A stretch of 64,000 bases of DNA, taken from assembly GCA_963797255.1 (NCBI GenBank), contig CAWCOV010000012.1, forward strand, positions 248,001-312,000, written 5' to 3'. The position numbers and the translations under genes were made by a program. The stretch is from JANXZS01 sp963797255. Its GTDB lineage: Bacteria > Acidobacteriota > Terriglobia > Terriglobales > Acidobacteriaceae. Under the pieces are notes generated by a model. That model saw only the letters and a list, made by a program, of their open reading frames with translations, searched no databases and had not been told where the DNA came from. Shown piece by piece: positions 17,827-26,071 of this stretch (position 1 is the first letter of the stretch; the number at the start of each line of letters is the position of its first letter).

Positions 17827-20823
17827 CTAGAGCGCGGCGAATTCTTTCTTGGCTTCGATGAGTTGCGGCAGATCCTGATCGGCGTTCTTCCAGGTAGTGA
17901 AGAGGGCCTGATATGCCTTCTTCGCTTCGTCCTTATTTCCAGCTTTGGCGTAGGCGCGCGCGAGTCCAAGCTGGGCCTGCGGATAGTTCTGATATGAGCC
18001 GAGGATCGTTGCTCCGCGATACTTTAGCGCCTGCTGGAAAGACTTGATGGCGTCCACCGACTGTCCCGCCTGGAGGAATGCCAACCCCCGTAGATAGGCG
18101 CCAGGGCCAGCGAAATCGTAAGGACGGTTGATCTCCAAATGTCGCAACGCCTCGTCGGGCTTGTGCTCATCGAGGGCGATGAGGGCCAAGGTTTGGGGGG
18201 CGGAGATCTGTTGAATGACAGTATCGGCGGGGTACTCTTTCATTAGATCTTCAATGAGGCGCGTTGCAGTTTTTTTGTCGCCACAGAGAGCCGCCGTAAA
18301 TGCGGCCTGGCGCCTGCTTGGCTTGGATTTGTCGATTGCGAGCGATTCCTTGATGATCTTTTCGGAATCGTTGCACATCCCAGCAAAGCCCCGGCCTGAC
18401 ACTCCCAGGAGCATGTAGTTGGTCTGTGTGTCGGTCGCCCTTTGCGCGCCGGCTTCCCGTATGGCTTTTTCCCAGGCGTTGCGCGCATCGCGATACTTGC
18501 CTTGGAATTCGTTCGCCAGAGCCACCTGCGCGTCTATCAAATATGCATCGGCGCGTCCATCGGTGATGGAAATGGCGGAGTTCATTTCGTCCGGTCTGCC
18601 GGTGAGAAAACCATATTGGTAAACGATCTGCTGGAACTGCGTATTGTCTGCAATTCCCAATTTGCGAGTGAGCGCGATGGTCTTTCCTGCATCGTCAAAT
18701 CGGTCCAGGATCAGCAAGTTGGAGAGCACATTTTCCTGGGCTACGGCATCATCCGGCTGCATATCGGCGGCTTTTACGCTGTAATCCAGAGCCCTGTCGA
18801 CCTGACCAATGGCCGAGAACGCGGTTCCGACGTTGACGTAGCTGGCGAACTGACGCGGATAGGTCTTGATGGAAAGCTCGAGAACTTCGATGACCTTAGG
18901 AATATCCCCGAGGACGTTCTGATAATAGTGACCGGCGATGTAGAGGCGCTCGCTCTCGCTGACGTTGGCGGAGAGATTGTAGGCCTTGGTGTAGTACTCA
19001 AGAGCTTTGCCGATCTGTCCTGAATTGTTGTAGACGACTCCGAGGCGGGCCCATGCCATGGCGAATTTCGGATCGATGCTGAGCGCCTGACGATAATGTT
19101 CGGCGGCCTGCGGAAAATCCATTCCTCTTTCATGCTCCACGTCGCCGAGGGCATAGGCGCGGAAGGCTTCGAGTGAGGGAGTGGTGGCCTGACCGAGAGG
19201 CGTGTCGAGCTTTTGAATGGAACCGAGGGATTCGCCCAGGCGGCCTCGCATGGCGGTGGCTGCTTTGTCGAGAGCTTCGAGGACGTGCTCCTTATCAGGT
19301 GCTTCTGCCTGCTCGCTGGCAATATCGTCGCCGGTGGCGGTGGCTTGCGCAGCCAGGGTAATGATGTATTGATTGCCCAGCTTGGCGATGGTGCCGGTGA
19401 GAATAGCCTTGACGCCTTCGCGCTCGCCGATCTCACGGGCGATGGCGGGGGTGAGCGGATCCTCTTCTTTCTTGCCGAGGTACTTCATGCTCTGCCGCAG
19501 ATGCTGCTGGCTGACGATGGAGAGCATGGGAGACTGCTGCAGCTTGATGGCGAGAGCCTGATTGAGCGTGGTGTCAAAGACAGGATCGCCGGTGTTGTTG
19601 ACGAAGTCGGCGAGGATGATGGAATCCTTCATCGACAGAGGGGAGGAACCGGACGAGGGGGTGCCGGTGGCTGACAGGCTGGCCTTGCCCGCGTCGGAGT
19701 GGCGCCATCCGAAGTAGATGGCGACGATGAGGGCGGCAACGAGCAGAACGATGATGGCGGTGTAGATTTCCGGCCGGGTCCTGGACTTCTGGGCAGCGGG
19801 AGCAGGGGTCGCTGCGGGTGGTGGTGTGGCGGCGGCTACAGGCCTGCTTCCGGAGGATCCGCTGGGTGGTCCGCCAGCGAGAGCGTCGAGCGCGGTGCGG
19901 AATTCTGCTGCCGAGGCGTAGCGGTTATCGCGATCCTTCGCCAGCAGCCTGGCCATGATGGCGTCGATGCCGGAAGGCAAGGACGGATTGAGAGTGCTGG
20001 GAGGAGCTGGGTCCTTCATCAGCAGCGAGGCGAAGACCTCAGCGGTGGAGGCTCCCGCGCATGGAGAAGCGCCGGTGAGCATCTCGTAGAAGACGGTGCC
20101 GAGGGAAAAGAGATCGGAGCGGGCGTCGAGGGTTTCTCCCCGGGCCTGTTCGGGGGACATGTACGCGATCGTGCCGATGGTTGAGCCGGGAGTGGTGAGA
20201 GTGAGTTCGCCCAGATCGGCGCTGGTGGCGGTCAAGTCGTCCGAGCCAAGCTCGACGGTGCTTTCGCCTGCCTTCGATCCACCCTGCTGCTTGGCGAGAC
20301 CGAAGTCGAGAATCTTAACCTGGTGCTGGCCGTCGCCGCGTTCGACGACGAAGATGTTTGCCGGCTTGATGTCGCGATGAATGATGCCGCGGCCATGGGC
20401 GGCCGCGAGTGCGCTGGCTGCCTGCTGGGCGAATTGGATCGCCTCGGTGGCAGGAATGTTGTGTCCCGCCATGAACTGCTTCAGGGTTTCTCCGCGAAGG
20501 AGTTCCATGACGAGATAGGGCTGACCGTCCTGCTCGCCGATGTCATAGATGGTGCAAATATTCGGATGATTGAGGGCCGATGCTGCGCGGGCTTCCCGCT
20601 GAAATCTGCTCCTGGATGCGGCGGTTGGGGGAGTGGCTGAACCTGACGGAGAAGGAGTGGCAGAGGCGCTCCCGGACTCGAGATATCGCTGGGAGACTAC
20701 CTTGAGAGCAACGTCTCGATCGAGTCGAGTATCTTTGGCCCAGTACACCTCACCCATGCCGCCGGAGCCGATTTTTTCAACTATTTCGTAAGGTCCGAAA
20801 CGCGTACCAGCCGCAGTGGACAT
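17827..20823 (-). CDS. membrane serine/threonine protein kinase with TPR domain
   Basis: 998 residues from the ATG at 20823 (MSTAAGTRFGPYEIVEKIG); an upstream in-frame start adds 22 unconserved residues. The kinase domain has the glycine loop GSGGMGEVY (19-27), Lys41 in VALKVV, the catalytic loop IIHRDIKPAN, the metal site LDFGLAK and the SPEQARGE activation-loop end. A Pro/Ala-rich linker and a single membrane helix (YTAIIVLLVAALIVAIYFGW) follow, then a TolB-N-like segment (IILADFVNNTGDPVFD) and a long array of TPR helices (HYRQALSIDPKFAMAWARLGVVY, and others). This kinase-membrane-TPR build is common in Acidobacteria and suggests signalling from the periplasm to cytoplasmic substrates. Targets unknown. 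Confidence 0.93.
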   Translation of the reverse strand: MSTAAGTRFGPYEIVEKIGSGGMGEVYWAKDTRLDRDVALKVVSQRYLESGSASATPSPSGSATPPTAASRSRFQREARAASALNHPNICTIYDIGEQDGQPYLVMELLRGETLKQFMAGHNIPATEAIQFAQQAASALAAAHGRGIIHRDIKPANIFVVERGDGQHQVKILDFGLAKQQGGSKAGESTVELGSDDLTATSADLGELTLTTPGSTIGTIAYMSPEQARGETLDARSDLFSLGTVFYEMLTGASPCAGASTAEVFASLLMKDPAPPSTLNPSLPSGIDAIMARLLAKDRDNRYASAAEFRTALDALAGGPPSGSSGSRPVAAATPPPAATPAPAAQKSRTRPEIYTAIIVLLVAALIVAIYFGWRHSDAGKASLSATGTPSSGSSPLSMKDSIILADFVNNTGDPVFDTTLNQALAIKLQQSPMLSIVSQQHLRQSMKYLGKKEEDPLTPAIAREIGEREGVKAILTGTIAKLGNQYIITLAAQATATGDDIASEQAEAPDKEHVLEALDKAATAMRGRLGESLGSIQKLDTPLGQATTPSLEAFRAYALGDVEHERGMDFPQAAEHYRQALSIDPKFAMAWARLGVVYNNSGQIGKALEYYTKAYNLSANVSESERLYIAGHYYQNVLGDIPKVIEVLELSIKTYPRQFASYVNVGTAFSAIGQVDRALDYSVKAADMQPDDAVAQENVLSNLLILDRFDDAGKTIALTRKLGIADNTQFQQIVYQYGFLTGRPDEMNSAISITDGRADAYLIDAQVALANEFQGKYRDARNAWEKAIREAGAQRATDTQTNYMLLGVSGRGFAGMCNDSEKIIKESLAIDKSKPSRRQAAFTAALCGDKKTATRLIEDLMKEYPADTVIQQISAPQTLALIALDEHKPDEALRHLEINRPYDFAGPGAYLRGLAFLQAGQSVDAIKSFQQALKYRGATILGSYQNYPQAQLGLARAYAKAGNKDEAKKAYQALFTTWKNADQDLPQLIEAKKEFAAL

Positions 20824-20993
20824 ATTGTATTGGGACCCTCGGGGGCAACAAGATATGTGGAGTGTAAAGGTAATAAAGAGGAGGGGCAAAGAAAATTTTT
20901 CAATGGCTGTGCAGATCGCAGAGTAATGTTACCCGCACTGTTACCTATGCGGAAAGCAGGGCTTACTGAATGGTGATGCGAAGCGCAAAACAA

Positions 20994-21021
20994 AACGGCC
21001 AGCTCGTTTGAGCTGGCCGTT
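20994..21021. terminator. bidirectional intrinsic terminator
   Basis: Perfect 12-bp arms AACGGCCAGCTC and GAGCTGGCCGTT with a GTTT loop, followed by TTTTCGTGTTT on the plus strand and TTTTGTTTTG on the minus strand. It lies 23 bp past the stop of the SYLF gene and should end that minus-strand transcript. Confidence 0.88.
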
Positions 21022-21043
21022 TTCGTGTTTCAAGTGGAGAAAG

Positions 21044-21790
21044 CTATTTGCCGCCCTTGCCCTTGGACATGTTCATCGGGGCTTTGGCGGTGAGGGTTGT
21101 CAGCATGAGGTGTGCAGTGGCGGGTGCGACAACTTCGTGCTTGGTGATGATGTCGGTTGCAGTGAGCTTCTTGCCGTAGAGAATGGTATTCGCATCGTCG
21201 TCTGGTCCGAGCGAAGAGCCGGAGAGGGCAACGCCTGCAAATACGCCCTGGGCGCGCGAGTAGGAAAGCATCTCGGCGCTCATGGAGGCGTTCGTGGAAG
21301 CTTCCGCGGTGCGGCCTACTGGGCCGGCTGCAACGCTGGCGTCGCCGCCGAGCTTGACCTTGCCATTGAGAAGAGCGCGAGCGCCCTTATCGTTCATGAC
21401 CAGAACTACGTAATCGGTCGCCTCGCCACCGGCCTGAAAGCCCCAGCTTCCGCCCATGGACTTCATCATGCTGGGAGCGCTCCACTTTCCATTGAACGCT
21501 TCGCCACCACGGCAGGTCATTACACCGCGACCGTATTGTCCGCCGACAATGAATGCGGCCTTCTTCACGGACGGAAGGATGATGACGCACTCTGCTTTGC
21601 GCAGAACGTCCAACGGGATGCCGCTCGAGCTGTTCGTCAATGCCTCGATAACGAAACCGGATTCCTTAACACGATCGTTAATCTTTGCAAGGTCGTCTGA
21701 GTCGGCGGCAAAGGCCGTGCCGAGTGATGCGATGGCGAGTGCAGCGCACGCCGCTGTCACTCTGATGTGCTTCTCACAATTCTTGAGCAT
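21044..21790 (-). CDS. SYLF (Ysc84-like) lipid-binding domain protein, exported
   Basis: 248 residues. Signal peptide at about 1-28 (..SLGTAFAADS). The rest is the SYLF/Ysc84 fold: IPLDVLRKAECVIILPSVKKAAFIVGGQYGRGVMTCR, GSWGFQAGGEATDYVVLVMN, ALLNGKVKLGGDASVAAGPVGR and the closing SRAQGVFAGVALSGSSLGPDDDAN. In eukaryotes this domain binds phosphoinositides; bacterial secreted versions are of unknown role, possibly binding membranes or surfactants. C-terminus is Lys/Gly-rich. AGGGAAAG precedes the ATG. Monocistronic with a strong terminator. Confidence 0.9.
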   Translation of the reverse strand: MLKNCEKHIRVTAACAALAIASLGTAFAADSDDLAKINDRVKESGFVIEALTNSSSGIPLDVLRKAECVIILPSVKKAAFIVGGQYGRGVMTCRGGEAFNGKWSAPSMMKSMGGSWGFQAGGEATDYVVLVMNDKGARALLNGKVKLGGDASVAAGPVGRTAEASTNASMSAEMLSYSRAQGVFAGVALSGSSLGPDDDANTILYGKKLTATDIITKHEVVAPATAHLMLTTLTAKAPMNMSKGKGGK

Positions 21791-22341
21791 TAAACTTTCC
21801 CTCTCTTGTAACTGCCTGGTTCGAAATTTAGGGCTATCTCATGAATAGCCTGTCGTTTATACGGATCTCCAACTGCCTGACGCAATACAAACTCATTCGC
21901 CTGCCACCGGCTAAAAATGTGCCGGGCTTTCCAGTTAACTGAACAAGAACGCTACTTAGGGGTACCGGAGTCAACCTGGGAAAGCTCGCGACGCGTGCTT
22001 TCTCGCAATCTAACTCAGGAAGTCAGCTTCTTGACTCTAATGTGAGTACCGACAACGAGTGTATAACGAGCGGCCTTTCTCCTCACATTTGAAACGCGAA
22101 AGTCGCTGTTCCCCCTGAAGGGAGAGTGTATTTGGGGGCAAAAGGTTGTATGTTGGCGCGCGGAGTTGGCGGGTACATTTGGAGACTTTAACGGCAGTCC
22201 CTTCTCGAATTCGGCTCTTGCGACCGCAATTCTGAACTGCCAACTCTCTGCTCTAAACGCGCGATGTGACACTAGCTCGTCTGTCTAAGTGCCTCAGTCG
22301 ATGACGAGTGAGATTGTATGGAGACTGACTGCGCCGGGTGG
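21791..22341. other. intergenic region, 551 bp
   Basis: Contains the SYLF promoter region at its left end and the 3' end of the membrane protein gene at its right end. Two overlapping minus-strand frames of 68-85 codons at 22015-22272 are basic, low-quality and have no ribosome site. I see no RNA gene or repeat here. Confidence 0.5.
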
Positions 22342-23103
22342 TCAGGGCCGGAGAAGTGCAGCGGCCATCGTGCTCCAACCTGCGGTCAGAGCAAGTTTTT
22401 CGGACGTAATAAAGATGAGGACCATGACAGCAAGTCCTGCTGCGAGCCATCGGTCGAAGCTGCGGGTCAAAGCGGAGCGGACGAGGAGAAGCACCGCGCC
22501 GATACAGAAGATGGGACCGAAGAGCCCAATCCAGCCGGTGGCGCCAAAGAGCGGGTAAAGAAATGGCATGCGTGCCGTAGCGCCGGCTAACAGGCAAAGG
22601 CCAGCCAGGAGCATGGCGGCGCGATGGATCCTCGGCTTCTTGCGCGTGAGGATTGCTGTCGCTACGAAGCCGACATACAACGCGATCTCGGTATACATCA
22701 CGAGCAGGAAACGGGAATATTGCATGCCAAAAAATTGGGAATCTGACGGCGCATTTTGCACCGAGTGGGTGGCGACCAACGGGCCCGTGACGGCAATCGC
22801 AACCGCTATGACGACAGCGCTCCAACCGAGTTTGAAATGCAGGCGGCGAGTTCGGACGGAGATCAGCAAAGACTGAATGAGAAAAAGCACGTACCACGCG
22901 GCAATGGCTGTGCCGTGTACCAGGTCGAGGCGGAACATTGCGGGGTCGAGCGGGCTGCCATCACTGGCCGCGCCGTTGGCAACGAAATGCCGGAAACCGA
23001 CCAGCATGGTTATGAGAAAGAGAACGCCGGCGGCACTGTAGAACCAGCGATCCGCTTTCATTTTCGCACCCGACTTGACTCTTGCTGCGGGATTTGTCGT
23101 CAT
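22342..23103 (-). CDS. multi-pass membrane protein of unknown function
   Basis: 253 residues from the ATG at 23103; an ATG at 23061 just before the first membrane helix is an equally good start and a TTG at 23139 is possible. Seven hydrophobic segments are visible, e.g. FYSAAGVLFLITMLVGF, AIAAWYVLFLIQSLLI, AVVIAVAIAVTGPLVA, LVMYTEIALYVGFVATAIL and IFCIGAVLLLV. His residues in RFDLVHGTAIAAW and RIHRAAM lie at membrane edges, as in DUF2306-like or cytochrome-like integral proteins, but I cannot assign a family. It diverges from the SpoIIE-type phosphatase gene. Confidence 0.65.
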   Translation of the reverse strand: MTTNPAARVKSGAKMKADRWFYSAAGVLFLITMLVGFRHFVANGAASDGSPLDPAMFRLDLVHGTAIAAWYVLFLIQSLLISVRTRRLHFKLGWSAVVIAVAIAVTGPLVATHSVQNAPSDSQFFGMQYSRFLLVMYTEIALYVGFVATAILTRKKPRIHRAAMLLAGLCLLAGATARMPFLYPLFGATGWIGLFGPIFCIGAVLLLVRSALTRSFDRWLAAGLAVMVLIFITSEKLALTAGWSTMAAALLRP

Positions 23104-23267
23104 ACGCGGTTGGAGGAGAATACCATGGCGGCCGCTCAAATCTCGGTACGGCAGCGAGTATTCCTCTTCTATAACTTGTTCTGATTTTCACGCAGAACGA
23201 GGGCGGAGGGTGGTCTCCCCCAAGAGTGTAGGTTCGCAGGACCTTCACTTTAGGGTAAGTTTGTTTT

Positions 23268-24077
23268 ATGACTTCTTCGCAGTTAGAGCAGGGTGAATCC
23301 GTCCGTTCGCCGCAGCCCTCAAACGAGGGAAAGTTCGGAGACGTCGAGTTGCAGTCGAGGTATCCATCCGCCCGGGTTGGCGGTGATTTCTTCGATTGTG
23401 TTGCCGTGGGCAGCCATGTCCTGTTCGTGTTGTCGGATATTGCGGGAAAAAGGATTGTGGCCGATCCGATCGCCGCGGAGGTACAGGATACGTTCAGGCG
23501 AAAAGGCTCTGAACTGTTTGGGGCGGCAAATGTAAACGAATCCGAAGCCATCGCCGAACTGGTGCACGAGGTGAATGCGTCCTTGATGAGCGCGGCAGAT
23601 GGCGTGCACTATGCTCCGTCATTTTTCGGCTGTTACAACCTTCCGATCTCCGTTCTGACTTACATCAATGCCGGTGGGCAGACTGCGCTCTTCCGAGATG
23701 GTGATGGCACTCGTCCGCTGGAAAATGGCGGGATGCCGCTGGGGCTATTCACGCACATGACGCATGAGCCAGCGGTTCAAGCCTTTGAGCCGGGTGCGCG
23801 GATGCTGATGGTTACCAAGGGAGTGATTGATAGCGCGCGTGGGCGAGGCCGCTTCGGAGCGGAACGGCTGACCACGCTGCTGAAAGAGAGCAAGACCGAC
23901 TCCGCGGAAAAGCTGTGCGAGGCGACGCTTGAGTCGGTTGCTGCATTCAAGAAAGGTAACGATTCGCTGATCGGAAATTTGCTATCGAAAAAGCCAAAGA
24001 ACGGCGAGGACATGACAGCGGTGGCGATGCTGCGCTCGCGGTCCTTGCCGGACGGGCGGACCAAGAACAAAACATAA
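23268..24077 (+). CDS. SpoIIE-type PP2C serine phosphatase
   Basis: 269 residues, essentially a lone SpoIIE/RsbU phosphatase domain without a sensor module. The metal-binding motifs are in place: ARVGGDFFDC (first aspartate), FVLSDIAGK (second) and GEDMTAVAML (C-terminal aspartate). The substrate-strand motif ISVLTYINAGGQTALF is present. Such enzymes usually dephosphorylate an anti-anti-sigma factor (STAS protein) in partner switching; no STAS or anti-sigma kinase gene is adjacent. C-terminus is basic (SRSLPDGRTKNKT). AGGGTAAG lies upstream of the ATG. Confidence 0.87.
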   Translation: MTSSQLEQGESVRSPQPSNEGKFGDVELQSRYPSARVGGDFFDCVAVGSHVLFVLSDIAGKRIVADPIAAEVQDTFRRKGSELFGAANVNESEAIAELVHEVNASLMSAADGVHYAPSFFGCYNLPISVLTYINAGGQTALFRDGDGTRPLENGGMPLGLFTHMTHEPAVQAFEPGARMLMVTKGVIDSARGRGRFGAERLTTLLKESKTDSAEKLCEATLESVAAFKKGNDSLIGNLLSKKPKNGEDMTAVAMLRSRSLPDGRTKNKT

Positions 24078-24145
24078 CCGCTTCTTTCAGTTGCATCGTT
24101 CATTGAGCTGCGATGAAAGACGACCAAACAGTGCCTGAGTAGCGA

Positions 24146-24526
24146 TCAGGGTTTTTTGGGGCGATGCGCTACGAGGTGATCTTTCACCGCGGTGTAGAGG
24201 TCTGGCGGGAGGATTCCGCTGGTCTTGAGCTGGCCCTTGGTGGTGTAGGGGCGTCCGGTGACGATTCGCTGTGCATAGATCTGCGTGATGCCCGGAACTT
24301 TTAACAGCTGCGCAATGCTGGCGTGATTGATATCCAACTGCGGCACGGGCGGCGGATGGATGTGCGCGGGAGGCTGATCGTTGATGCTTTGAGCGCTAGC
24401 CGCGCTGCCGCAAATAAAGAAAACAAAACAAACGATCGGGAGGATGCGAAGGCCGTTGCGTAGAGGCTTTCGATGGCGTGCGCGCGCGAGTGCAGCACCT
24501 GGATTCGGCATAGCCGTCGCAGACAT
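24146..24526 (-). CDS. ComEA-like helix-hairpin-helix protein, exported
   Basis: 126 residues. A basic N-terminus of about 28 residues precedes a hydrophobic export segment (ILPIVCFVFFICGSAASA, ending near residue 45). After a Pro/His linker the HhH domain reads LDINHASIAQLLKVPGITQIYAQRI and ends with TKGQLKTSGILPPDLYTAVKDHL. This is the DNA-binding domain of ComEA-type competence proteins; here it may bind DNA at the outer face of the membrane, but many secreted HhH proteins have no proven competence role. Divergent from the his operon promoter. Confidence 0.82.
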   Translation of the reverse strand: MSATAMPNPGAALARARHRKPLRNGLRILPIVCFVFFICGSAASAQSINDQPPAHIHPPPVPQLDINHASIAQLLKVPGITQIYAQRIVTGRPYTTKGQLKTSGILPPDLYTAVKDHLVAHRPKKP

Positions 24527-24585
24527 CCTTATTTCCTGGAATGCTTTATTCTAGCTCTCGATTGAAATGCCCCGATAAGAATCTG

Positions 24586-24614
24586 TTGACATGAAAAGGC
24601 GAAGACGTTAGGGT
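24586..24614 (+). promoter_or_regulatory. his operon promoter
   Basis: A perfect -35 TTGACA (24586-24591) and a -10 TAGGGT (24609-24614) are separated by 17 bp. Transcription would start near 24621, only a few bases before the leader peptide start codon, so the leader would be translated almost leaderless. Confidence 0.6.
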
Positions 24615-24625
24615 TTTAACCAGAC

Positions 24626-24703
24626 ATGCAGATCCGCTCACATCATCGTCATGCTCATCATCATCACGTGACGAACGTGTCAGCGGACTCTTCCGGCTTG
24701 TAG
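24626..24703 (+). CDS. hisL: his operon leader peptide
   Basis: 25-codon frame ATG..TAG directly after the his promoter. Seven of the nine residues 6-14 are histidine (His6, 7, 9, 11, 12, 13, 14), far above chance, and the frame ends 120 bp before hisI. This is the layout of HisL attenuator peptides in enteric bacteria: scarce charged histidyl-tRNA stalls the ribosome over the His codons and changes the fold of the following RNA. There is no obvious Shine-Dalgarno sequence, fitting a leaderless or near-leaderless start. The function is inferred from composition and position. Confidence 0.85.
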   Translation: MQIRSHHRHAHHHHVTNVSADSSGL

Positions 24704-24741
24704 AAACAGCCAGAGTAAAGAGATCAAAGAAGCCCGCCGAC
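24665..24741 (+). promoter_or_regulatory. alternative RNA pairings of the his attenuator
   Basis: Three mutually exclusive elements can be drawn. Segments 1 and 2 form a hairpin CACGT (24665-24669) / ACGTG (24675-24679). GTCAGCGGAC (24679-24688), overlapping segment 2, can pair with GCCCGCCGAC (24732-24741), the 5' arm of the terminator, in 8 of 10 positions. A ribosome stalled on the His codons (24641-24667) would cover segment 1 and favour this antiterminator. Energies were not computed. Confidence 0.55.
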
Positions 24742-24769
24742 GCGAACCACGCCGGCGGGCTTTTTGTTT
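24731..24769 (+). terminator. his attenuator terminator
   Basis: Arms AGCCCGCCG (24731-24739) and CGGCGGGCT (24753-24761) form a perfect 9-bp GC-rich stem followed by TTTTTGTTT. It lies between the leader peptide stop and hisI, so it is an attenuator rather than the end of an upstream gene, since the neighbour on the left is on the other strand. Confidence 0.85.
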
Positions 24770-24823
24770 GTCCGGCACAGAGCGCCCGCGCAGACACCAG
24801 CCGCATAACCGATAGGACGAGTG

Positions 24824-25183
24824 ATGAACGAGAGTGAGCAGAAGATAGATTTCGGCAAGATGGACGGCCTGGTTCCGGGGATCGTTCAGGATGCCACGAC
24901 GAAGGAAGTGCTGATGGTCGGCTTCCTGAATGAGACCAGCTACGCGAAGACGCTTGAGAGTGGCTTTGTAACCTTTTGGAGCCGGACGCGCCAGAAGCTG
25001 TGGATGAAGGGCGAGACGAGCGGCAACCGGTTGCGCGTGGTGACGGCGGCGACGGATTGCGATCAGGACACGCTTCTCTTCCTGGTGGAAGTGGAAGGGG
25101 ATGGACTGGTGTGCCACGAAGGAACGGTGAGTTGCTTTACCCGTCCCATAGCAGTCGAAGCAGCCCCAAAGGAGAACGCGTAA
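24824..25183 (+). CDS. hisI: phosphoribosyl-AMP cyclohydrolase
   Basis: 119 residues, third step of histidine synthesis: opens the adenine ring of phosphoribosyl-AMP. The family signature is complete: GNRLRVVTAATDCDQDTLLF carries the Mg site Asp78, Asp80, Asp82 and Zn ligand Cys79, and VCHEGTVSCF supplies Cys97 and Cys104. The ATG at 24824 is preceded by AGGA; a GTG immediately upstream is in frame. It is a stand-alone cyclohydrolase with no HisE (pyrophosphohydrolase) fusion, and hisE is absent from this operon. First structural gene after the attenuator; its stop overlaps the hisG start by one base (TAATG). Confidence 0.95.
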   Translation: MNESEQKIDFGKMDGLVPGIVQDATTKEVLMVGFLNETSYAKTLESGFVTFWSRTRQKLWMKGETSGNRLRVVTAATDCDQDTLLFLVEVEGDGLVCHEGTVSCFTRPIAVEAAPKENA

Positions 25184-26058
25184 TGGCAAATAAACTTCGT
25201 CTTGGCATTCCCAAGGGCAGCCTGCAGGATGCGACCATCGCACTTTTTCAGCGGGCCGGCTGGAACATTTACGCCAATGGCCGCTCGTATTTTCCATCGA
25301 TCGACGACCCGGAGATTGAGTGCATGCTGATTCGCGCGCAGGAAATGGCGCGGTACGTGGACCACGGCGCTCTTGACGCTGGGCTGACGGGCATTGACTG
25401 GGTGGTGGAGAGCGGGCTGAAGGTTGAGAGCGTGACCAGCCTTACCTACGCCAAACAGAGCCGTCGTAAAGTTCGTTGGGTTCTGGCGGTGCCAGAAGAC
25501 TCGCCCTACATGAAGGCCGAGGATCTTGCCGACAAGATAATCGCGACGGAACTGGTGGAAGTGACGCGGAAATATTTCGCGGATAAGGGTGTTGCGGTGA
25601 AGGTGGAATTCAGCTGGGGCGCAACGGAAGTGAAGCCTCCAACGCTGGCCGACGCCATTGTGGAAGTGACGGAGACGGGCAGCTCGCTGAAGGCGAATCG
25701 TCTGCGGATTATCGACACCATTTTGGAAAGCGAGACGCACTTGATCGCGAATCCCGCGGCACTTCAAGACGAGTGGAAGAAGAAAAAGATTGAAAGCCTG
25801 GCGCTGATGCTGAATGGAGCAATTGCGGCGCAAGGGCAGGTGGGCTTGATGCTGAACGTGGAAAAGCAGAATCTCGACAAGGTGCTGGCGATACTGCCTG
25901 CGCTGAATTCGCCGACGATTTCGACGCTGAGTAATTCCGACTGGGTGGCCGTAAACACGATTCTTGAAGAGGGAAGTGTGCGCGAAGTGATCCCTCAACT
26001 CAAGGCGGCGAAGGCCACGGGGATCGTGGAATTTCCTCTGAACAAAGTGGTGCTATAG
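25183..26058 (+). CDS. hisG: ATP phosphoribosyltransferase, long form
   Basis: 291 residues, first and committed step of the pathway. Start ATG 25183 has AAAGGAGA before it and overlaps the hisI stop. N-terminal motif LRLGIPKGSLQDATIALF, and the PRPP loop DAIVEVTETGSSLKAN near 160-175. The length and the C-terminal regulatory segment (LPALNSPTISTLSNSDWVAVNTI) mark the long HisG form, with an ACT-like histidine-binding domain giving feedback inhibition and no need for HisZ. This complements the transcriptional attenuation upstream. The frame is open far upstream inside hisI, but the MANKLRLGIPKG start is clear. Confidence 0.95.
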   Translation: MANKLRLGIPKGSLQDATIALFQRAGWNIYANGRSYFPSIDDPEIECMLIRAQEMARYVDHGALDAGLTGIDWVVESGLKVESVTSLTYAKQSRRKVRWVLAVPEDSPYMKAEDLADKIIATELVEVTRKYFADKGVAVKVEFSWGATEVKPPTLADAIVEVTETGSSLKANRLRIIDTILESETHLIANPAALQDEWKKKKIESLALMLNGAIAAQGQVGLMLNVEKQNLDKVLAILPALNSPTISTLSNSDWVAVNTILEEGSVREVIPQLKAAKATGIVEFPLNKVVL

Positions 26059-26071
26059 GGGAAGGTTTGAA

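Noticed and set aside
22015..22272. 68- and 85-codon minus-strand frames
   Set aside because: No start signals, unusual basic composition, and overlapping each other in different frames.
24976..25182. Upstream extension of hisG inside hisI
   Set aside because: The conserved HisG N-terminus and a strong ribosome site put the start at 25183.
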